Below, piece by piece: positions 1 through 8,879 of a stretch of 64,000 bases of DNA. How positions within the stretch are numbered: position 1 is the first letter of the stretch; each line of letters opens with the position of its first letter. The notes under the pieces were generated by a model. It was not told the DNA's origin. It did no database searches and saw only the letters and a list, made by a program, of their open reading frames with translations. The position numbers and the translations under genes are program-made. The stretch is taken from assembly GCA_024688885.1 (NCBI GenBank), contig JAILDV010000048.1:1-64000 (forward strand). Direction: 5' to 3'. The stretch is from Bacteroidaceae bacterium. Its GTDB lineage: Bacteria; Bacteroidota; Bacteroidia; Bacteroidales; Bacteroidaceae.

Positions 1-255
1 TATTTATATCGTTAAATGAATATAACGTTATTCCGTAATAATTGATATATTGATATAAAGGAATAACGAATTTACATAATATCATATATACAAAGAACTG
101 AAAATCAACAGGAGAAACAGGAAGGGAACAGGAGAGGAGGAGGGCAGAGTGGGGATGAAACTGGAGAAAACGGGGGTGAAGTGTACAAATGACGGGGTAG
201 GGGAGTGGAAAAACAATTTTTTTTGAGTTTTTTTGAAAAAAAAGTCTAAATATTG

Positions 256-285
256 TTTGGAAGTTAAGATAATTTCATATCTTTG
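256..285 (+). promoter_or_regulatory. Promoter for nrdDG
   Basis: TTTG at 256-259 and TATCTTTG at 278-285 are separated by 18 bases. This fits the Bacteroidota sigma-ABfr consensus TTTG/TAnnTTTG. Transcription would begin near 292, leaving a leader of about 310 nt before the nrdD ATG at 601. Confidence 0.65.
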
Positions 286-293
286 CATCCGAA

Positions 294-362
294 AAAAGTT
301 CCCTAAAACGGGAAACTTTTGGAAGGGCTGAAATGAAAAAGTTTCCCGTTTTGGAAAACTTT
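294..362. promoter_or_regulatory. Palindromic element in the nrdD leader
   Basis: A perfect 16-bp inverted repeat pairs AAAACGGGAAACTTTT (305-320) with AAAAGTTTCCCGTTTT (337-352) across 16 bases. Degenerate half-sites flank it: AAAGTTCCC near 296-303 and GGAAAACTTT at 353-362. It starts right after the predicted transcription start. It could be an operator for a dimeric regulator or an RNA hairpin in the leader. It does not resemble the NrdR box known to me. Confidence 0.55.
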
Positions 363-600
363 GCAAGGAGAGAGAAAATGAAAAACAACTGATAGATAGA
401 TAGTTACGAGATGATGAATAAAGAAGAGGTTGAACTACGAAAAACAAAAAGTTGTCCAAAAGTGAGAAAAAAGGTGTAAGAAAGAGAGGAGGAAAAGTGT
501 GGGATGGCTTCACTGGAGTTGGGCAAAATGGAACAACAATCTTTTGCAAAATTAATACACATATACACATATATTATAATAGTACTAATATAGAAGAACA

Positions 601-2700
601 ATGGAAATTAGTAATTTTACCATTACGAAGCGAGACGGCTCGAAAGACAGCTTCTCGTTGGACAAAATCATGAACGCGATTGTGAAGGCGTTCGAGAGTG
701 TGGACGAACCTGCTGACCTTGGCACGATTTCCAAGATCATCAGTCACCTGGACATCAAGGATGACATCAAAGTGGAGGATATTCAGAACCAGGTGGAAGA
801 GGCGTTGATGAAAGAGGGGCATTTCAAGGTGGCGAAGTCATTCATGCTGTACCGTCAGGCACACATGGAGGACCGTGAGACGTTGGCGAAGCTGCAGTTC
901 CTGAGCGACTACTGTGAGAGTGTGAATGCAGCGACCGGTTCGAAGTATGACGCCAATGCGAATGTGGAGCACAAGAACATCGCCACGCTGATTGGCGAGT
1001 TGCCCAAGTCGAACTTCATCCGTCTGAACCGCCGTCTGCTCACCGACCGCATCAAGAAGATGTATGGCAAGGAACTGGCTGACGAGTACATTGACAAGCT
1101 GACACACCACTTCATCTACAAGAATGACGAGACATCGCTGGCTAACTACTGTGCCAGCATCACGATGTATCCTTGGCTCATCGGCGGCACGTTGGCGATT
1201 GGTGGCAACTCGACTGCTCCGACGAATCTGAAGTCGTTTGCCGGCGGATTCATCAACATGGTGTTCATGGTGAGTTCGATGCTGAGCGGTGCTTGCGCCA
1301 CGCCTGAGTTCCTGATGTACATGAACTACTTCATCGGCAAGGAGTATGGCAAGGACTACTACAAGCGTGCCGACGAGCAGGCTGACATGAGTCTGAAGAA
1401 GCGCACCATCGACAAGGTCATCACGGACTACTTTGAGCAGATTGTCTATTCGCTCAATCAGCCCACGGGTGCGCGCAACTACCAGGCTGTGTTCTGGAAT
1501 GTGGCTTACTATGACAAGTATTACTTCCAGAGCATCTTCGGCGAGTTCTACTTCCCCGACGGTTCTCAGCCCGACTGGGAGGGACTCTCCTGGCTGCAGA
1601 AGCGTTTCATGAAGTGGTTCAACCGCGAGAGAACCAAGACGTTGCTGACTTTCCCCGTGGAGACCATGGCGTTGCTGACCGACGAGAATGGCGAGCCCAA
1701 GGACGAGGAGTGGGGCGACTTCACGGCTGAGATGTATGCTGAGGGTCACTCGTTCTTCACCTACATGAGCGACAACGCCGACTCGCTTTCCTCTTGCTGC
1801 CGCCTGAGGAACGAGATCACGGACAACGGCTTCTCCTACACGCTTGGTGCCGGTGGTGTTTCGACTGGTTCGAAGAGTGTGCTGACCATCAACCTGAACC
1901 GTTGCATCCAGCAGGCTGTGAACGAGAAGAAGGACTATCTGGAGGAGTTGGGCAAGGTGATAGACCTCTGCCACAAGGTGCAGTTGGCTTACAACGAGAA
2001 CCTGAAGGACTTGCAGGAGCACGGCATGCTGCCACTCTTTGATGCAGGCTACATCAACATCGGCCGTCAGTACCTGACCATCGGCATCAACGGTCTGGTG
2101 GAGGCTGCCGAGTTCATGGGCTTGAAGATTACGCCCAATCCTGAGTATCAGAAGTTTGTGCAGGGCATCCTCGGTCTCATCGAGAAGTACAACAAGCAGT
2201 ACAGGACGAAGGATGTGATGTTCAACTGCGAGATGATTCCTGCCGAGAACGTGGGCGTGAAGCATGCGAAGTGGGACCGCGAGGACGGTTACTTCGTGCC
2301 ACGCGACTGCTACAACTCCTACTTCTACGTGGTGGAGGACGACTCGCTGAGCATCATCGACAAGTTCAAACTGCATGGTGCTCCCTACATCGAGCACCTC
2401 ACGGGCGGTTCTGCACTGCACATGAACCTGGAGGAGCACCTCTCCAAGCAGCAGTATGCACAGCTGTTGAAGGTGGCTGCCCAGGAAGGTTGCAACTACT
2501 TCACGTTCAACATTCCGAACACTGTCTGCAACGACTGTGGTCACATCGACAAGCGTTACCTGCATGAGTGTCCGAAGTGCGGCAGCAAGAACATCGACTA
2601 CATGACGCGCATCATCGGTTACCTGAAGCGCGTGAGCAACTTCTCACAGCCACGTCAGGAAGAGGCTGCACGTCGATTCTATGCACACGCAAGCGCGTAA
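601..2700 (+). CDS. nrdD: Anaerobic (class III) ribonucleoside-triphosphate reductase
   Basis: Reduces ribonucleoside triphosphates to deoxyribonucleotides in the cytoplasm without oxygen, using a glycyl radical installed by NrdG. At 699 aa it has the family's usual length. An N-terminal ATP-cone (about residues 1-90, beginning MEISNFTITKRDG) is followed by the catalytic barrel. A zinc ribbon at about 643-660 has Cys pairs CNDC and CPKC. The C-terminal radical loop reads RIIGYL, making Gly673 the likely radical site. The ATG at 601 is preceded by an AT-rich leader with a promoter at 256-285. nrdG follows 130 bases downstream on the same strand, and the two are probably co-expressed. Assignment is firm. 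Confidence 0.96.
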   Translation: MEISNFTITKRDGSKDSFSLDKIMNAIVKAFESVDEPADLGTISKIISHLDIKDDIKVEDIQNQVEEALMKEGHFKVAKSFMLYRQAHMEDRETLAKLQFLSDYCESVNAATGSKYDANANVEHKNIATLIGELPKSNFIRLNRRLLTDRIKKMYGKELADEYIDKLTHHFIYKNDETSLANYCASITMYPWLIGGTLAIGGNSTAPTNLKSFAGGFINMVFMVSSMLSGACATPEFLMYMNYFIGKEYGKDYYKRADEQADMSLKKRTIDKVITDYFEQIVYSLNQPTGARNYQAVFWNVAYYDKYYFQSIFGEFYFPDGSQPDWEGLSWLQKRFMKWFNRERTKTLLTFPVETMALLTDENGEPKDEEWGDFTAEMYAEGHSFFTYMSDNADSLSSCCRLRNEITDNGFSYTLGAGGVSTGSKSVLTINLNRCIQQAVNEKKDYLEELGKVIDLCHKVQLAYNENLKDLQEHGMLPLFDAGYINIGRQYLTIGINGLVEAAEFMGLKITPNPEYQKFVQGILGLIEKYNKQYRTKDVMFNCEMIPAENVGVKHAKWDREDGYFVPRDCYNSYFYVVEDDSLSIIDKFKLHGAPYIEHLTGGSALHMNLEEHLSKQQYAQLLKVAAQEGCNYFTFNIPNTVCNDCGHIDKRYLHECPKCGSKNIDYMTRIIGYLKRVSNFSQPRQEEAARRFYAHASA

Positions 2701-2702
2701 AA

Positions 2703-2807
2703 TAATGAGGAAATGAAAGAATGAAAAAATGAAAATTGCCATGCGGCATGTGCGTCACACCGCGCTTGCACTAACTTCATTTTTTCATTCTCTCATTCTA
2801 AGTTTCT
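2703..2807. repeat. Short tandem repeat junction (ATGAAAGA/CATTCTTT type)
   Basis: The nrdD-nrdG gap carries runs of ATGAAAGAATGAAAAA-type heptamers. These are followed by the module TTGCCATGCGGCATG and then the reverse-complement run (TTTTTCATTCTCTCATTC), giving a loose hairpin. The same components recur at more than ten other gene junctions in the window. Confidence 0.6.
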
Positions 2808-2830
2808 AATCTTATAATTATACCAACTTC

Positions 2831-3313
2831 GTGCTTAAATACGTCAATACAGGCATTGTCTTTCAGGAGATTCCCGATGAAGTGACGCTTGCCATCAACA
2901 TATCAGGCTGCCCCTGCCGTTGCCCCGGCTGTCACTCGCAGTATCTGTGGGAAGATATCGGCATGCCGCTCACCACTGACGCCATCGACGAGTTTGTGGA
3001 GAAGAACGGCAAGGACATCACCTGCATCGCCTTCATGGGCGGTGACGCCGAACCACGCCGCATCAACCGTCTGGCACAGTACATCCATGAGGAGTATCCG
3101 AAGCTGAAGGTGGCGTGGTACAGCGGCAGGATGCGCGTGCCACTGGAGGTGAACAAGGACGACTTCGACTACATCAAGATTGGTCCTTACCTCCAGCACC
3201 TCGGTCCGCTCAACAGTCCCACCACCAACCAGCGGCTCTACCGCAACACCCACGACGACTCGTGGGAGGACATCACGAGCCGTTTCTGGAAGAAGGGGGA
3301 AAACCCGTCATAA
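2831..3313 (+). CDS. nrdG: Anaerobic ribonucleotide reductase activating enzyme
   Basis: Radical-SAM activase that generates the glycyl radical on NrdD. It has 160 aa, typical of NrdG. The Cys triad C27-x3-C31-x2-C34 (GCPCRCPGCHS) binds the 4Fe-4S cluster, and an FMGGDAEP stretch near residues 69-76 fits the SAM-binding glycine motif. The start is GTG at 2831; no in-frame ATG lies close upstream and the N-terminus (MLKYVNTGIVFQEIPDE) aligns with the family. It ends 31 bases before a strong bidirectional terminator. Confidence 0.93.
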   Translation: MLKYVNTGIVFQEIPDEVTLAINISGCPCRCPGCHSQYLWEDIGMPLTTDAIDEFVEKNGKDITCIAFMGGDAEPRRINRLAQYIHEEYPKLKVAWYSGRMRVPLEVNKDDFDYIKIGPYLQHLGPLNSPTTNQRLYRNTHDDSWEDITSRFWKKGENPS

Positions 3314-3343
3314 AGACATCCCGCAGACTCACGTGAAGAGCAT

Positions 3344-3383
3344 AAAAGAAGCCCCGTGCAATGATGGTTGCACGTGGCTTCTT
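3344..3383. terminator. Bidirectional terminator between nrdG and the minus operon
   Basis: A 17-bp nearly perfect stem pairs AAAGAAGCC/CGTGCAA (3344-3360) with TTGCACG/GGCTTCTTT (3367-3383) around loop TGATGG. An A-run on one side and a T-run on the other allow it to end both nrdG and the convergent minus-strand operon. Confidence 0.8.
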
Positions 3384-3409
3384 TGTTTTCCTCTCTTTGA
3401 AATGGCGGT

Positions 3410-3805
3410 TCAGGCATGAGCAGCCTTTTCTTCCTCTTCAGCCATCTTAGCCAGCTGTTCCTGCATGTCCTTGAGGAGTGTGGAACGCTCGGCACAAGGC
3501 TCCATGGGAATGAAGAGCCACGTGGCAAGCCATTCTGCCTGATAGCAGCGACCGATGGCACCTTCGATGGAGACGATGTAGAACTGTCCCTCTTTCGGAG
3601 GATGCTGTTCGTCCCATTCCTTGGCGAAGTTGAAGATCTCTATCACGGTGAATATGTTGTCCGTTTCAGGCATGCGCCACACCTGACAGCGCGAGACAGC
3701 CACGGCAAGGGCTTGCATCAGATAGGGGTAGTGACCTGTCATGAATGCCTCCTCTGCCTGCTGGCGGATGAGGTCCTTGTTTGCTTGTTCATTGATTGTA
3801 TCCAT
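3410..3805 (-). CDS. Conserved hypothetical protein (shares a domain with the zinc-ribbon gene at 4759-5325)
   Basis: 131-aa soluble protein with no signal peptide or membrane segment; function not recognised. Residues about 30-125 match residues about 20-110 of the gene at 4759-5325. Shared blocks include QALxVAVxRCxVWR, FYxV(S/T)xxGAIG, EWLxTWxFxPME and ER plus a C-terminal amphipathic helix. It ends in a Glu/Ala-rich helix (KMAEEEEKAAHA). It is the last gene of a six-gene minus operon, 12 bases after its upstream neighbour. The ATG at 3805 is the only reasonable start. Confidence 0.8.
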   Translation of the reverse strand: MDTINEQANKDLIRQQAEEAFMTGHYPYLMQALAVAVSRCQVWRMPETDNIFTVIEIFNFAKEWDEQHPPKEGQFYIVSIEGAIGRCYQAEWLATWLFIPMEPCAERSTLLKDMQEQLAKMAEEEEKAAHA

Positions 3806-3817
3806 GTCGGTTGATGA

Positions 3818-4744
3818 TTAGCGGTTCAACGGAGGTGGGGGTGGGGGACACGAAGTCACAGGAGGAGGGGGAGGCACGGCACCCGATGGGGGTGGGGGAA
3901 CAACACCCGGAGGAGGCGGTGGCACGGCACCCTGACTCGGAGGCACGGGAGCAGCACCCGGAGGAGGCGGTGGCACGGCACCAGTGAGAGCCTTAGCCGT
4001 TGCAGGTTGCTGCTGCGCGTTCTTTGTCACCACAGCGAGGATGAAGCCGACGATGAAGAAGGGGTAGGCGAGCCAGAAGCACCAATGGAGACCGACGAGG
4101 CTGAGACCTACGGCGAGCGTCATGCCCAAGGTCATGCCCGTCAGGAAACGCACGACGGTGATGTGGCGCGGCACCTTTCCCTTCGTGAGGGTGCGGGCAC
4201 CTGAGAAGATGAGTCCGGTGAGGAAACCGCCCTTGTTGCCGATGTTCTGCAGCAGCATCACCGCCGACATGAGACCCACCATGGAGTTCTGCCAACGCTG
4301 GTTGATGTTCATGAACGTGTAGAGCAGCAGGGCGATGCCCACACCCATCAGAAGGGGCGCGATGCCCTTCGCCGTGTCTTTCGACATATTGCTGAACATG
4401 CCTTTCAGACCGCCTGCCACACCCACGAAGGGGGGCTTCTTCTCAAACAGCGGCAGGATGAGCGAGTTGATGAACACCGCCATCACCACCTTGCCGGCAA
4501 TGCCGCCGACAGCACCCATTACACCGCCGAAGAGTCCGCCCTCGGCATAGGAGAGGAAGCTGAGCACCTGCATGGGCCACGGGAAGGGTTTCCAGAGGCT
4601 CGACAGGATGCCGATGATGATCCACACGGCACTGATGGCAATGGTGGGCAGCAGTTTCACGGGATTCCTCAACACCTGCAGCCCCTGTTGGACAGCATTT
4701 TTCAGATATTGGCCTAAGCCTGTCTTGTCTTTTTCTTGTTCCAT
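3818..4744 (-). CDS. Polytopic membrane protein with a proline-rich cytoplasmic-type tail
   Basis: Function not recognised. About 308 aa if read from the ATG at 4744. The first 230 residues hold several hydrophobic helices (for example TIAISAVWIIIGILSSLW and GIAPLLMGVGIALLLYTFM), with Gly-rich turns. Residues about 245-308 are low-complexity Pro/Gly/Ala with repeats of GAVPPPPPG. The open frame extends to a TTG at 4762, but AAGGAGGG at 4759-4752 stands 7 bases before ATG 4744 and suits a ribosome binding site, so I prefer 4744. The tail could bind a partner such as an SH3- or WW-like domain, but that is inference. It lies between the two paralogous soluble genes of the operon. Confidence 0.75.
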   Translation of the reverse strand: MEQEKDKTGLGQYLKNAVQQGLQVLRNPVKLLPTIAISAVWIIIGILSSLWKPFPWPMQVLSFLSYAEGGLFGGVMGAVGGIAGKVVMAVFINSLILPLFEKKPPFVGVAGGLKGMFSNMSKDTAKGIAPLLMGVGIALLLYTFMNINQRWQNSMVGLMSAVMLLQNIGNKGGFLTGLIFSGARTLTKGKVPRHITVVRFLTGMTLGMTLAVGLSLVGLHWCFWLAYPFFIVGFILAVVTKNAQQQPATAKALTGAVPPPPPGAAPVPPSQGAVPPPPPGVVPPPPSGAVPPPPPVTSCPPPPPPLNR

Positions 4745-4758
4745 ACACATTCCCTCCT

Positions 4759-5325
4759 TCAACTAAAGATGAGACTTTTTCCGCACTGGGTGCAGAACCT
4801 GTTTTCCTGCTTCACCCTGGCACCGCAGTAGGGGCAGAAGTTGAGCGCCCGCTTCGGCACTGCCTTTTCCGCCTGCTCCTTCTTCTCCGTCTTTTCAGAC
4901 TTCTCCGACTTTTCCGTCTCGGTGGTTCCAGTCTCTGCCTGCTCTGCCTCCTGACGGTTTTCCGGTTCGGGAGCCTTCTGAGTTGCTGATGCGTCGTGGA
5001 GGTCCTCCTGCATCTTGCGCAGGATGAAGTCGCGCTCCTGGCAGTCTTCCATAGGCACGAACATCCACGTGGTCAGCCATTCCAGTCCCGGGCTGATGCC
5101 GATGGCACCGTCGGTGGTCACCATGTAGAATTTGTGTCCGTCGAGCGGATGCTCCTGATCCACCCTTTGGGCAAATTCAAGGAGTTCCATGGCGGAGTAG
5201 GGCGTTTCTGTCTCCATTTCGCGCCACACCATGCAGCGTGTGACAGCGACGTCGAGTGCTTGGGTGAGGGTGCGGGTATGCATCGGCAGCACTCTGTATC
5301 TCGGTTTTTCCTGTTCTTTTTCCAT
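4759..5325 (-). CDS. Hypothetical protein with C-terminal zinc ribbon
   Basis: 188 aa. Residues about 15-112 are the domain shared with the gene at 3410-3805 (TQALDVAVTRCMVWRE, FYMVTTDGAIG, EWLTTWMFVPMEDCQER). A charged linker of Glu/Lys/Thr (about 115-160) connects it to a zinc ribbon with CPYCG and CTQCG, two CxxC pairs, at the C-terminus. That ribbon form (zinc_ribbon_2/DUF7577-like) is usually a protein-interaction or regulatory knuckle. It sits 21 bases after the large acidic exported protein and directly before the membrane protein gene. Its function is unknown. Confidence 0.8.
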   Translation of the reverse strand: MEKEQEKPRYRVLPMHTRTLTQALDVAVTRCMVWREMETETPYSAMELLEFAQRVDQEHPLDGHKFYMVTTDGAIGISPGLEWLTTWMFVPMEDCQERDFILRKMQEDLHDASATQKAPEPENRQEAEQAETGTTETEKSEKSEKTEKKEQAEKAVPKRALNFCPYCGARVKQENRFCTQCGKSLIFS

Positions 5326-5346
5326 ACTTGTCTGCTCTTTGGTCCG

Positions 5347-8016
5347 TTACTTTTTGCGGTTGGCAGCAAAGCGTGCCGCTGTGTCAGAAAGTTTGTTGAT
5401 TTCCTTGCCGAATTCATACACATCGGAGGCATAATTGCCGCCAGTGAGTTCAAAGATGTTCTTGGCATCCTCGCCCTCGCCGTACTTCACCTGTGAGAAG
5501 GTTTCGTTGACGGCTGCCTCTGCCAGCTTGCCCTTGTCGATGGTGCCTTGGAAGATACCAGCCACCGAAGTCGTCTTGGTGATGAGCTTGGCATTGCCAT
5601 CGCCGAGATCCGACACACGCACGTTGACGCCTTTCATCTTAGGTCCCAACTTGATGTTCGACTTTTTGTTGAGGAAGTTGTTGACCGTCGTTATGACTGA
5701 GTAAGCCTTGTCGTCGTCAGGCACGAGTCCCTTCTTGGCATAATCGACATAGTCCTTAGCCCCTCCCTTCAGGGTTTCGAAACCGGCGTTGACACCCTTT
5801 CCGAACGCGAAACCTGCAGTGTGGCTGCCCACGCCGCTGAAGCCAGCCTTCAAAGCCTTGTCCATGTCACCGCCCGAATTGTAATACTCTTTCGCGCCCG
5901 ACTTCAGGAACTCGGTGCCTGCACCGACGCCGTACTCCATCACCCAGCCGCCGCCATACTTCTTGGAAATGCCCTCAGCCTCGTTCTGAATGACGTTCAG
6001 GGCACCTTCACCTGTGCGCACAGCCACATGTCCGACGGCATCCCAGCCCGACTTGCCCTCTGCCACAGCTTCCGACACACCCACGCCTGTCGACTTGATC
6101 ATGGTGTAGGCGTTCTTCACATGACTGCCGCCCGGGGTGATGGTGGAAAGCACGTTCACACCGATTTCAGCCGTCTTGTCCACCTTCTCCAGATACTGCT
6201 CCTTGTCGTCCCATGCATCCCCTTCGTATTTGTAGGTGCGCGAGTCTATATCGTTCATGACCTGTTCAAATTTCTGTGCCTTCCTCACGGACTCGTAGTC
6301 TGCCTTCGTGTGATACTTGTCAGCCAGTTTCTCCAGGTCTTCCTGCTTCTTCTGTGCCAGTTCCTCCTTTGCCTTCCAGTCGCGGTAGTCCTTCATCTCG
6401 TCGGAATAGCCACGTTCGAGGTCACGCTGGTTCTGGGCTTCCCACTGATCATGCTGCTCCATCTTGTTCACCTGACCTTGGATGTAGTCCTGACGGAGCG
6501 TGTCGGAATTCTCAGCCTCATGTCGCAGCATCTCCCCAATCTCATCGATGTTGTATCGCTGGTTGGGATCGTCCGGATTGGTTGCGCTGTCCGTGTACCA
6601 GGTGCCATCGCCATAGGAGTAGAAATGCTTGTCCTGATTGGTCACCGGACTCTTCATCACGATGTCACCATCTTCCATCTGCTTCAGGTGATCACCGTAA
6701 GGGATGTCAGCAGGGTTGATGCGGTTGGGATCCTCCTGCTCCTCTGTCTCTTCGGCAGGCTCTTTCTCTTCAGCAGGTTCTTTCTCTTCCTCGGATTCAG
6801 ATTCCTCACCCGACTCCTCTTCCTCAGATTCTTCCTCTCTTTCTTCAGGTTCATCCTCAGGCTCATCCTCTTCTTCAAGCTCTTTCTCCTCGGGTTCTTC
6901 TTCTTCCTCCTCGGATTCCTCTTCCTCAGACTCCTCTTCTTCTTCGGATTCTTCCTCTTCCTCAGACTCCTCTTCCTCTTCCTCAGACTCCTCTTCTTCC
7001 TCCTCAGATTCTTCCTCTTCTTCGGATTCTTCTTCCTCTTCTTCGGATTCTTCTTCCTCTTCCTCAGACTCCTCTTCTTCCTCCTTCTCAGATTCCTCCT
7101 CTTCCTCGGATTCCTCTGGTTCTGGTTCCTCCCCTGGCTCTTCTTCTTCCTGTTCCACCTCAGGTTCCTCAGGCTCGTCAGGTTCTATGCCCTCGTCGGA
7201 TGGGAAGTCAGACGGGAAGTCGGGAGTTGACGGTGACGGGGGTGGGGGAGGTGTGGCACCTGCCGCTCCTCCTGCAATGCCGCCACCCACACTGCCGCCG
7301 ACGGCACCGCCTACTGCTCCGCCGACAGCTGCTCCGATACCTGCACCCAGACCGATGGCGGCGGCACCACCGATGACATTGACAATGGCCGAACCGACAG
7401 GACCGGCATGGTCATGCAGTCCTAAGGGGTCGTGCGAACCAGTCAGGTGGTAAATGAAATGATCAAAGGCATCGTGATGATGATCTTCATAGCCGTCACC
7501 GTAGTCATAGCCATAATCATCATCGTGATGGTGGTCTTCGTAACCATAGTCGTCGTCATGGTGGTGGTCTTCGTAACCATAGTCATCATCGTGGTGATGG
7601 TCTTCATCATCATGATGATGTTCCTCGCTGTCCTGCCCCTCCCCTTTCTTCTTCTTTATGTTTTCCATGAGAGAGTGGGCAAGTGATTGGGTCAGTTCTT
7701 CTATTCTCTTGTTCTGTTGTTCATTCAACCTTTGAGCGGCATCAACAGCAGCACGAATGGCTCTATTTTCCTCTTCAGTCTGGTTGGAAGTGCTGCTTCC
7801 CGACTGGTTGGGATTAGGCATGGCGCCTACGTCGTAATCTCTTCTGGAGGAGGGCACGTGTTGGGTTTCATAATGTCCGCCTTGCCCTGCCACATGCAGT
7901 CCCGGTTCCATCACCTTTTTCCTGTCCTGTGCCAGTCCCGGTAACGACACAACGGCTGCAAGCATCAGCAACAGGATGCCCAGCCGTTGTGGGGTTTGTG
8001 TGTATTTCTTTTTCAT
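5347..8016 (-). CDS. Large exported protein with His/Asp repeats, glycine zipper and Glu/Ser tract
   Basis: About 889 aa from the ATG at 8016; the open frame reaches 8073 but the signal peptide begins at MKKKYTQTPQ. Order: signal peptide (1-30, ending GLAQ), a short coiled coil (about 80-120), a His/Asp segment with GYEDHHHDDDY-type repeats (about 130-182), a Gly/Ala zipper (about 205-255, GAAVGGAVGGAVGG), PPPPP, a very long Glu/Ser tract (about 280-430), then a charged helical region and a C-terminal globular domain of about 400 aa. The His/Asp and Glu tracts suggest metal or cation binding; the glycine zipper could insert in a membrane. No known family was recognised for the C-terminal domain. 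The repeats make the reverse strand read as long false frames. Confidence 0.8.
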   Translation of the reverse strand: MKKKYTQTPQRLGILLLMLAAVVSLPGLAQDRKKVMEPGLHVAGQGGHYETQHVPSSRRDYDVGAMPNPNQSGSSTSNQTEEENRAIRAAVDAAQRLNEQQNKRIEELTQSLAHSLMENIKKKKGEGQDSEEHHHDDEDHHHDDDYGYEDHHHDDDYGYEDHHHDDDYGYDYGDGYEDHHHDAFDHFIYHLTGSHDPLGLHDHAGPVGSAIVNVIGGAAAIGLGAGIGAAVGGAVGGAVGGSVGGGIAGGAAGATPPPPPSPSTPDFPSDFPSDEGIEPDEPEEPEVEQEEEEPGEEPEPEESEEEEESEKEEEEESEEEEEESEEEEEESEEEEESEEEEEESEEEEEESEEEEESEEEEESEEEESEEEEEEPEEKELEEEDEPEDEPEEREEESEEEESGEESESEEEKEPAEEKEPAEETEEQEDPNRINPADIPYGDHLKQMEDGDIVMKSPVTNQDKHFYSYGDGTWYTDSATNPDDPNQRYNIDEIGEMLRHEAENSDTLRQDYIQGQVNKMEQHDQWEAQNQRDLERGYSDEMKDYRDWKAKEELAQKKQEDLEKLADKYHTKADYESVRKAQKFEQVMNDIDSRTYKYEGDAWDDKEQYLEKVDKTAEIGVNVLSTITPGGSHVKNAYTMIKSTGVGVSEAVAEGKSGWDAVGHVAVRTGEGALNVIQNEAEGISKKYGGGWVMEYGVGAGTEFLKSGAKEYYNSGGDMDKALKAGFSGVGSHTAGFAFGKGVNAGFETLKGGAKDYVDYAKKGLVPDDDKAYSVITTVNNFLNKKSNIKLGPKMKGVNVRVSDLGDGNAKLITKTTSVAGIFQGTIDKGKLAEAAVNETFSQVKYGEGEDAKNIFELTGGNYASDVYEFGKEINKLSDTAARFAANRKK

Positions 8017-8069
8017 GTATGTCGTGTGTTGAAATGGTTCAAGGATGTTTCCGGAGGGTTCACCGCGCA

Positions 8070-8819
8070 TCAATGCACGTCGATGCCGTCAAACTCCAGC
8101 TCAGAGATGGCAGTGTCCTGATACTTCGTGCCGGGATAGACATCGATAATCTCGAAGCGCAGACGCCATGCGGGTTTCTCGGAATCGTGATAGCCGAAAG
8201 GTCCGAACTTCTCAAGGTCGAACTCCTGCATGCCGCGCACATCCTGCAGGTCGAGGATGCAGATGGGCTTGCTGCGGTAATACACCTTGATGTATTTGGG
8301 ACGTGAGTTGGACTCGTATGCTGTCTTTGACTTCACGTAGCCTGCAAGAATCTTGACACCAGTCACGCGTGGACAAGCACCTGCGAACTCATATTCAATC
8401 CATTCGCCAATACCTTGTCCCTGGGCTCCTTCCACCCATGCCGACTCGTGGTCGAAGTCGTGGGCGTTCTTGGGCAGGTAGTTGAACTTCCCCTGCGACT
8501 TCAGGTGGCTCGATGCCGTGACACGCTGCACCTCCCCGCCGCAGTACCAGCTGCACTTGCCTGAATAGAGTTCTTCGAGGACGGGATTCTCTCCCAATTT
8601 CTCATAGCGGTCCCACATGTTCTGGGGCAGGTCGGCATCTTCTATGCTTGCCTGTTCGTTGAGTGACTTCCACTCTGCCAGCTCTGCGTCCGAAGGCATC
8701 AGCCACACATGTTCGGGCTTCACCATCGGAAGGTTGTTCGCTGAATTGGGATTCGGTCCCTGTGCCTGTGCCGACAGTCCTGCCAGCACCAGTGCCATGC
8801 TCAAAAAAATCTTTTTCAT
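8070..8819 (-). CDS. Exported protein with NADase-type glycan-binding (discoidin-like) domain
   Basis: 249 aa with signal peptide MKKIFLSMALVLAGLSAQAQ. From about residue 85 it matches the NADase-type glycan-binding fold: GKCSWYCGGE, ASSHL, HDFDHESAWVEG, GIGEWIEYEF, NSRPKYIKVYY and a C-terminal SELEFDG. These marks are characteristic of this discoidin-like family and imply binding to a carbohydrate or surface ligand, not catalysis. About 60 residues of unassigned sequence precede the domain. The gene lies 53 bases upstream of the large acidic protein and is probably in the same operon. Confidence 0.82.
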   Translation of the reverse strand: MKKIFLSMALVLAGLSAQAQGPNPNSANNLPMVKPEHVWLMPSDAELAEWKSLNEQASIEDADLPQNMWDRYEKLGENPVLEELYSGKCSWYCGGEVQRVTASSHLKSQGKFNYLPKNAHDFDHESAWVEGAQGQGIGEWIEYEFAGACPRVTGVKILAGYVKSKTAYESNSRPKYIKVYYRSKPICILDLQDVRGMQEFDLEKFGPFGYHDSEKPAWRLRFEIIDVYPGTKYQDTAISELEFDGIDVH

Positions 8820-8879
8820 ATCCGGTTGTTTAATTTAATGCATAATTCATATTGCATATGGTTGAGAGCTGAGTGCCTC

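Larger units (their letters stand above)
1..600. other. AT-rich intergenic region upstream of nrdD
   Basis: No credible gene is seen; open frames here are low-complexity shadows. It holds a 9-bp inverted repeat (CGTTATTCC at 26-34 and GGAATAACG at 60-68), a Bacteroidota-type promoter at 256-285, and a cluster of palindromic half-sites at 294-362. The rest is purine-rich with no recognisable element. Confidence 0.6.

Noticed and set aside
838-2565. 575-aa open frame on the strand opposite nrdD
   Set aside because: It exactly shadows nrdD, has no start signal or recognisable domain, and results from the codon bias of a GC-rich gene.
5821-7453. Leu/Phe-rich (469 aa) and Ser-rich (249 aa) frames opposite the Glu/Ser protein
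   Set aside because: Produced by reverse reading of GAA/TCC repeats; no start context and overlapped by a well-supported gene.
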